Below, one piece after another: positions 61,459-64,000 of a stretch of DNA of 64,000 nt. The position numbers were made by a program, and so were the translations under genes. Source of the stretch: Promethearchaeota archaeon (lineage in GTDB: Archaea > Asgardarchaeota > Lokiarchaeia > Sigyniarchaeales > SOKP01); the NCBI GenBank assembly GCA_019058365.1, contig JAHPZE010000005.1:62001-126000 (forward strand). The letters run 5' to 3'. Within the stretch, counting starts at the first letter, position 1. Each line of letters opens with the position of its first letter. The notes below the pieces were generated by a model. That model made no database searches. It had not been told where the DNA came from and was given only the letters and a program-made list of their open reading frames with translations.

Positions 61459-62310
61459 ATGACTGATTTATTTGCTGATGTGAATGGTATAAACATTTGT
61501 TATGAGAAAAGAGGTGAAGGAGACCCTGTTCTATTAGTTCACGGTTTTGGTGATAGAAAAGAACATTGGCGTGCTCAATTTGGAGAGTTATCAGAACATT
61601 TCCAAGTTATAAGATTTGATAATAGAGGAGCTGGAAAATCAGATAGAGCTGATGGTGTTTATTCGATGGAACTTTTTGCTGATGATATCAAATGCTTATT
61701 GGATTATCTTAAAATAAAGAAAACTCACATAATCGGACACAGTTTAGGTGGGATGATCGTTCAAAATGTCTGTTTAAAATATCCAAAAAGAATTAACAAA
61801 ATAATATTAATCAATACAATAGCCGGTATCGTCCCTCCAGGAGCTCTACCTGACCAAGGAATTGAATGGTATATAAATAAAGCTATTAAAGATAATGAAT
61901 CACTACAAAAAGATCCACTAAATTTATTTATCGAACGTGCTAAAAAAAGTTATTCAAGAGAATTTTGGAAACAAATGAAAGAGAATCCAAAAAAGAGGTT
62001 TCATAATATCTGGTCGGTAGAGGATCTAGTAGAAGAAAAAACTGCTTATGGCCCAACAGAACGAGATTATTATCACCTAGGTGAAGCTTTAAAAACTCAT
62101 AATACTTATGAACGATTACATGAAATAAAAAATGAAGTTTTAATAATTGCCGCAGATAAGGATAAAACAATTCCTTTGGTTATCGCTAAACGAATTCATG
62201 AAAAGCTCCCTAATAGTAAGTTTATTGTTATTGAGAACGCTGGTCATCAATCAATACTAGAATATCCTCATAAAATTAATCAACATATTATAAAATTTTT
62301 AAAAACCTAA
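61459..62310 (+). CDS. Alpha/beta hydrolase, tandem family member 2 (283 aa)
   Basis: Starts MTDLFADVNGINICYEKRGE and keeps HGFGDRKEHW, DNRGAGKSDR, Ser95 in GHSLGG, the acid in AADKDKTIP and His in NAGHQSILEYP. About half of its residues match members 1 and 3 by eye. It follows an AT-rich gap with possible promoter. The order of the three members and their spacing (30-40 nt between 2, 3 and 4) suggest one transcript. Substrate unknown. Confidence 0.87.
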   Translation: MTDLFADVNGINICYEKRGEGDPVLLVHGFGDRKEHWRAQFGELSEHFQVIRFDNRGAGKSDRADGVYSMELFADDIKCLLDYLKIKKTHIIGHSLGGMIVQNVCLKYPKRINKIILINTIAGIVPPGALPDQGIEWYINKAIKDNESLQKDPLNLFIERAKKSYSREFWKQMKENPKKRFHNIWSVEDLVEEKTAYGPTERDYYHLGEALKTHNTYERLHEIKNEVLIIAADKDKTIPLVIAKRIHEKLPNSKFIVIENAGHQSILEYPHKINQHIIKFLKT

Positions 62311-62350
62311 AGTATTTTATATATAATATTATCCTACTAAATTGATTTAT

Positions 62351-63187
62351 ATGACAGAATTGTATGCTGAAGTTAATGGAATAAAAATTTGCTATGAAAT
62401 AAATGGCGAAGGAGAACCCGTCATATTAGTGCATGGATGGGGTGCGTCTAAAGATGGATGGTTTGTTCAAGTTGGCGCTTTATCAAAATATTTTAAAGTT
62501 ATAACATTCGATAATAGAGGAGCGGGTAAAAGTTCAAGACCTAATTATCCATACACAATGGATATGTATGCTGATGATATCAATGGATTGTTAGAATTTC
62601 TGAATATAGAGAAAACCCATTTGATAGGAGAATCTTTAGGTGGTATGATAGCACTCAATTTTATAGTTAAATATCCTGAACGGGTAAATAAATTTATTTT
62701 GATAAATTCATGGCCCGGTTTCCCTAATGAACAAGGTCCAGAAATGTATAGTCAGGGGAAAATAGCTTATTTTGAAGAACTAAAAAAGGATCCTCTTAAT
62801 GCTTTTTTAAAAGGAGCAAAAGCCAGTTATTCTCGAGAATTTTTTAAAATGATGCAAGAAAACCCAAAGAAAAAATTCTTCGGTTTATGGTCAGTAGAGG
62901 ATCTCGTAAATATAGATTTAACTAATCCTTCTACTCCTGAAGATAATAATAATGCTGCAAATGCAGTCAAAGGTCATAATGTTACAAGCCGGCTCCATGA
63001 AATTAAAAGTGAGACTCTTTTGATCTGTGGAGAAAAAGATCGAATCGCAACACTTTCGGTACAAAGAAAGATCCATGAACAAATTCCTAACAGTGTTTTT
63101 AAGATTATAAAAGATGCACGACACGGTGTTTCAAAAGAAAAAGCACCAGAAGTCAATGAAACTATTATAAATTTTTTAAAAAAGTAA
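62351..63187 (+). CDS. Alpha/beta hydrolase, tandem family member 3 (278 aa)
   Basis: Begins MTELYAEVNGIKICYEINGE, with HGWGASKDGW, DNRGAGKSSRP, Ser95 in GESLGG (Glu replaces the usual His before Ser), acid in CGEKDRIAT and His in KDARHGVSKEKAPE. Start ATG 62351 aligns with the other members; the TTG nine nt upstream would add three residues. Divergence of the nucleophile elbow among otherwise alike copies suggests different substrates. Confidence 0.87.
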   Translation: MTELYAEVNGIKICYEINGEGEPVILVHGWGASKDGWFVQVGALSKYFKVITFDNRGAGKSSRPNYPYTMDMYADDINGLLEFLNIEKTHLIGESLGGMIALNFIVKYPERVNKFILINSWPGFPNEQGPEMYSQGKIAYFEELKKDPLNAFLKGAKASYSREFFKMMQENPKKKFFGLWSVEDLVNIDLTNPSTPEDNNNAANAVKGHNVTSRLHEIKSETLLICGEKDRIATLSVQRKIHEQIPNSVFKIIKDARHGVSKEKAPEVNETIINFLKK

Positions 63188-63201
63188 TCTTCAAGATTTA
63201 A

Positions 63202-64000
63202 ATGACAGAACTTTATGCAAAAATAAATGGAATAGAACTCTGCTATGAAATATTTGGTGAAGGCTACCCAATAATATTAATTCATGGGTTTGGTTCAAGA
63301 AAGGAGGGTTATAAATGCCAAATTCCCACGTTGTCTAGGGAATTTGAAGTAATAGTTTTTGATAATCGAGGTGCTGGAAAATCAGAAAGAGTTAATGAAC
63401 GCTATACTATGGAAACTCTTGCTGATGATATTAAGGAACTATTAAATTTCCTTAAAATAAAAAAAGCACATGTGTTGGGGACATCAATGGGAGGTATGAT
63501 TGCTCAACAATTTACCCTGCAATACTCAGAATATGTTAAAAAGTTGGTATTAGTGAATACTATTAGCGGGACACCGGATAATGTAGGATTAGAAATATTG
63601 AAAAAGAATAGATTAGAACAGCTAAAGCTTATTAAAAATGATCCAGAGAAAGCCTTTTGGGATAATGCTCATATTTGGTTCTATCATAAATACCGTAAAG
63701 AATTAAAGGCAAATCCTAAAAAAAAATTTTTTGGAATTTGGTCTGCTGAAGATGAAATAAGGGAGAGCACAATTCTTATGCCAACTCCGCGTGATATTGA
63801 ACTTCAAATAGAAGCATTGAAGGGATTCAATATTTTTGAGAAATTGCATGAAATCAAGAGTCCTGTCTTATTATTAGCTGCTTCACATGATAAAGTTTGT
63901 TCAAAAAGCAATGCAGAGGAAATGCATAAAAGAATTCCTAATTGTGTACTTAGAATAATTGAAAAAGCGGGTCATGAATCTCCAAAAACGAGAGCTCTTG
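63202..64000 (+). CDS. Alpha/beta hydrolase, tandem family member 4 (partial, runs off the window)
   Basis: Begins MTELYAKINGIELCYEIFGE and is open to the window end, 266 codons in. HGFGSRKEGY, DNRGAGKSERV, nucleophile Ser95 in GTSMGG, acid in AASHDKVC and His in EKAGHES are all visible. The C-terminal ~15 residues are missing. It is the fourth copy of the array, so the family may continue beyond the window. Confidence 0.85.
   Translation, partial: MTELYAKINGIELCYEIFGEGYPIILIHGFGSRKEGYKCQIPTLSREFEVIVFDNRGAGKSERVNERYTMETLADDIKELLNFLKIKKAHVLGTSMGGMIAQQFTLQYSEYVKKLVLVNTISGTPDNVGLEILKKNRLEQLKLIKNDPEKAFWDNAHIWFYHKYRKELKANPKKKFFGIWSAEDEIRESTILMPTPRDIELQIEALKGFNIFEKLHEIKSPVLLLAASHDKVCSKSNAEEMHKRIPNCVLRIIEKAGHESPKTRAL

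Overview
The window is 64 kb of AT-rich DNA (about 30% GC in most lines I counted by hand). It carries archaeal rather than bacterial features: a DRG-type GTPase with a C-terminal TGS domain, TATA-like boxes such as TTTTTAAAT upstream of operons, poly-T runs after genes, a ThiS/MoaD-type protein ending in GG, and MoxR-VWA modules. The metabolic content (acyl-CoA chemistry, many Fe-S proteins, tungsten/molybdenum enzymes, no respiratory oxidase) indicates a strict anaerobe. My best inference is an uncultured archaeon, possibly Asgard/Lokiarchaeia-like; the phylum is not proven by anything in the window. No rRNA, tRNA, CRISPR array or transposase was recognised.

Layout. (1) 1-10.5 kb: a truncated aldehyde:ferredoxin oxidoreductase, an HdrD-like Fe-S protein, a MoaD-like protein, then a minus-strand acyl-CoA operon (MaoC hydratase, single-subunit HgdB-like protein, thiolase, AMP-forming CoA ligase) behind a perfect 22-bp palindrome, and a DRG GTPase. 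(2) 10.7-14.9 kb: a nitroreductase-like (SagB-type) protein, a membrane protein, a second MaoC protein, and an AbrB/PIN toxin-antitoxin pair flanked by a ~117-bp direct repeat. (3) 14.9-29.5 kb: an almost complete anaerobic benzoyl-CoA pathway: ring hydrolase, dienoyl-CoA hydratase, 6-hydroxy-enoyl-CoA dehydrogenase, the four subunits of an ATP-dependent (class I) benzoyl-CoA reductase, its ferredoxin, an NAD(P)H-ferredoxin-type oxidoreductase and a CoA ligase, interrupted by a GH38 mannosidase. (4) 29.6-34.0 kb: a block of visibly higher GC with a CocE-type hydrolase and a molybdo/tungsto-bisPGD enzyme plus its four-cluster ferredoxin subunit. (5) 34.0-37.3 kb: ferredoxin-fused ETF alpha, ETF beta and an acyl-CoA dehydrogenase. 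(6) 37.4-49 kb: ACT protein, methyltransferases, TauE transporter, a 1278-residue helical-repeat/nitrilase fusion with a relic of a second copy just upstream, a UbiA prenyltransferase and two HdrB/D-like paralogs. (7) 49-59.7 kb: two MoxR AAA-VWA pairs, a radical SAM enzyme and a SWIM-type zinc-finger protein, all on one strand. (8) 59.7-64 kb: a tandem family of four alpha/beta hydrolases with an unrelated hydrolase between the first two; the last is cut by the window end.

How it fits together. The central island would take an aromatic acid to its CoA thioester, reduce benzoyl-CoA with ferredoxin electrons and ATP, then hydrate, oxidise and hydrolytically open the ring. The flanking ETF/acyl-CoA dehydrogenase, MaoC, thiolase and HgdB-like genes could handle the dicarboxyl-CoA products and recycle electrons.

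Two observations stand out beyond the pathway. First, several clearly conserved proteins (AOR, ferredoxin-ETF alpha, an HdrD-like protein, an unassigned ORF) have no ATG, GTG or TTG that includes their conserved N-terminus; instead a strong purine-rich Shine-Dalgarno sits about 5-9 nt before an in-frame ATA (or ATT/CTG). Three more genes have canonical starts only inside the Shine-Dalgarno itself, with ATA/ATT at the right distance. Second, the double MoxR-VWA plus SWIM cluster is a candidate for a poorly described ATPase-driven regulatory or conflict system.
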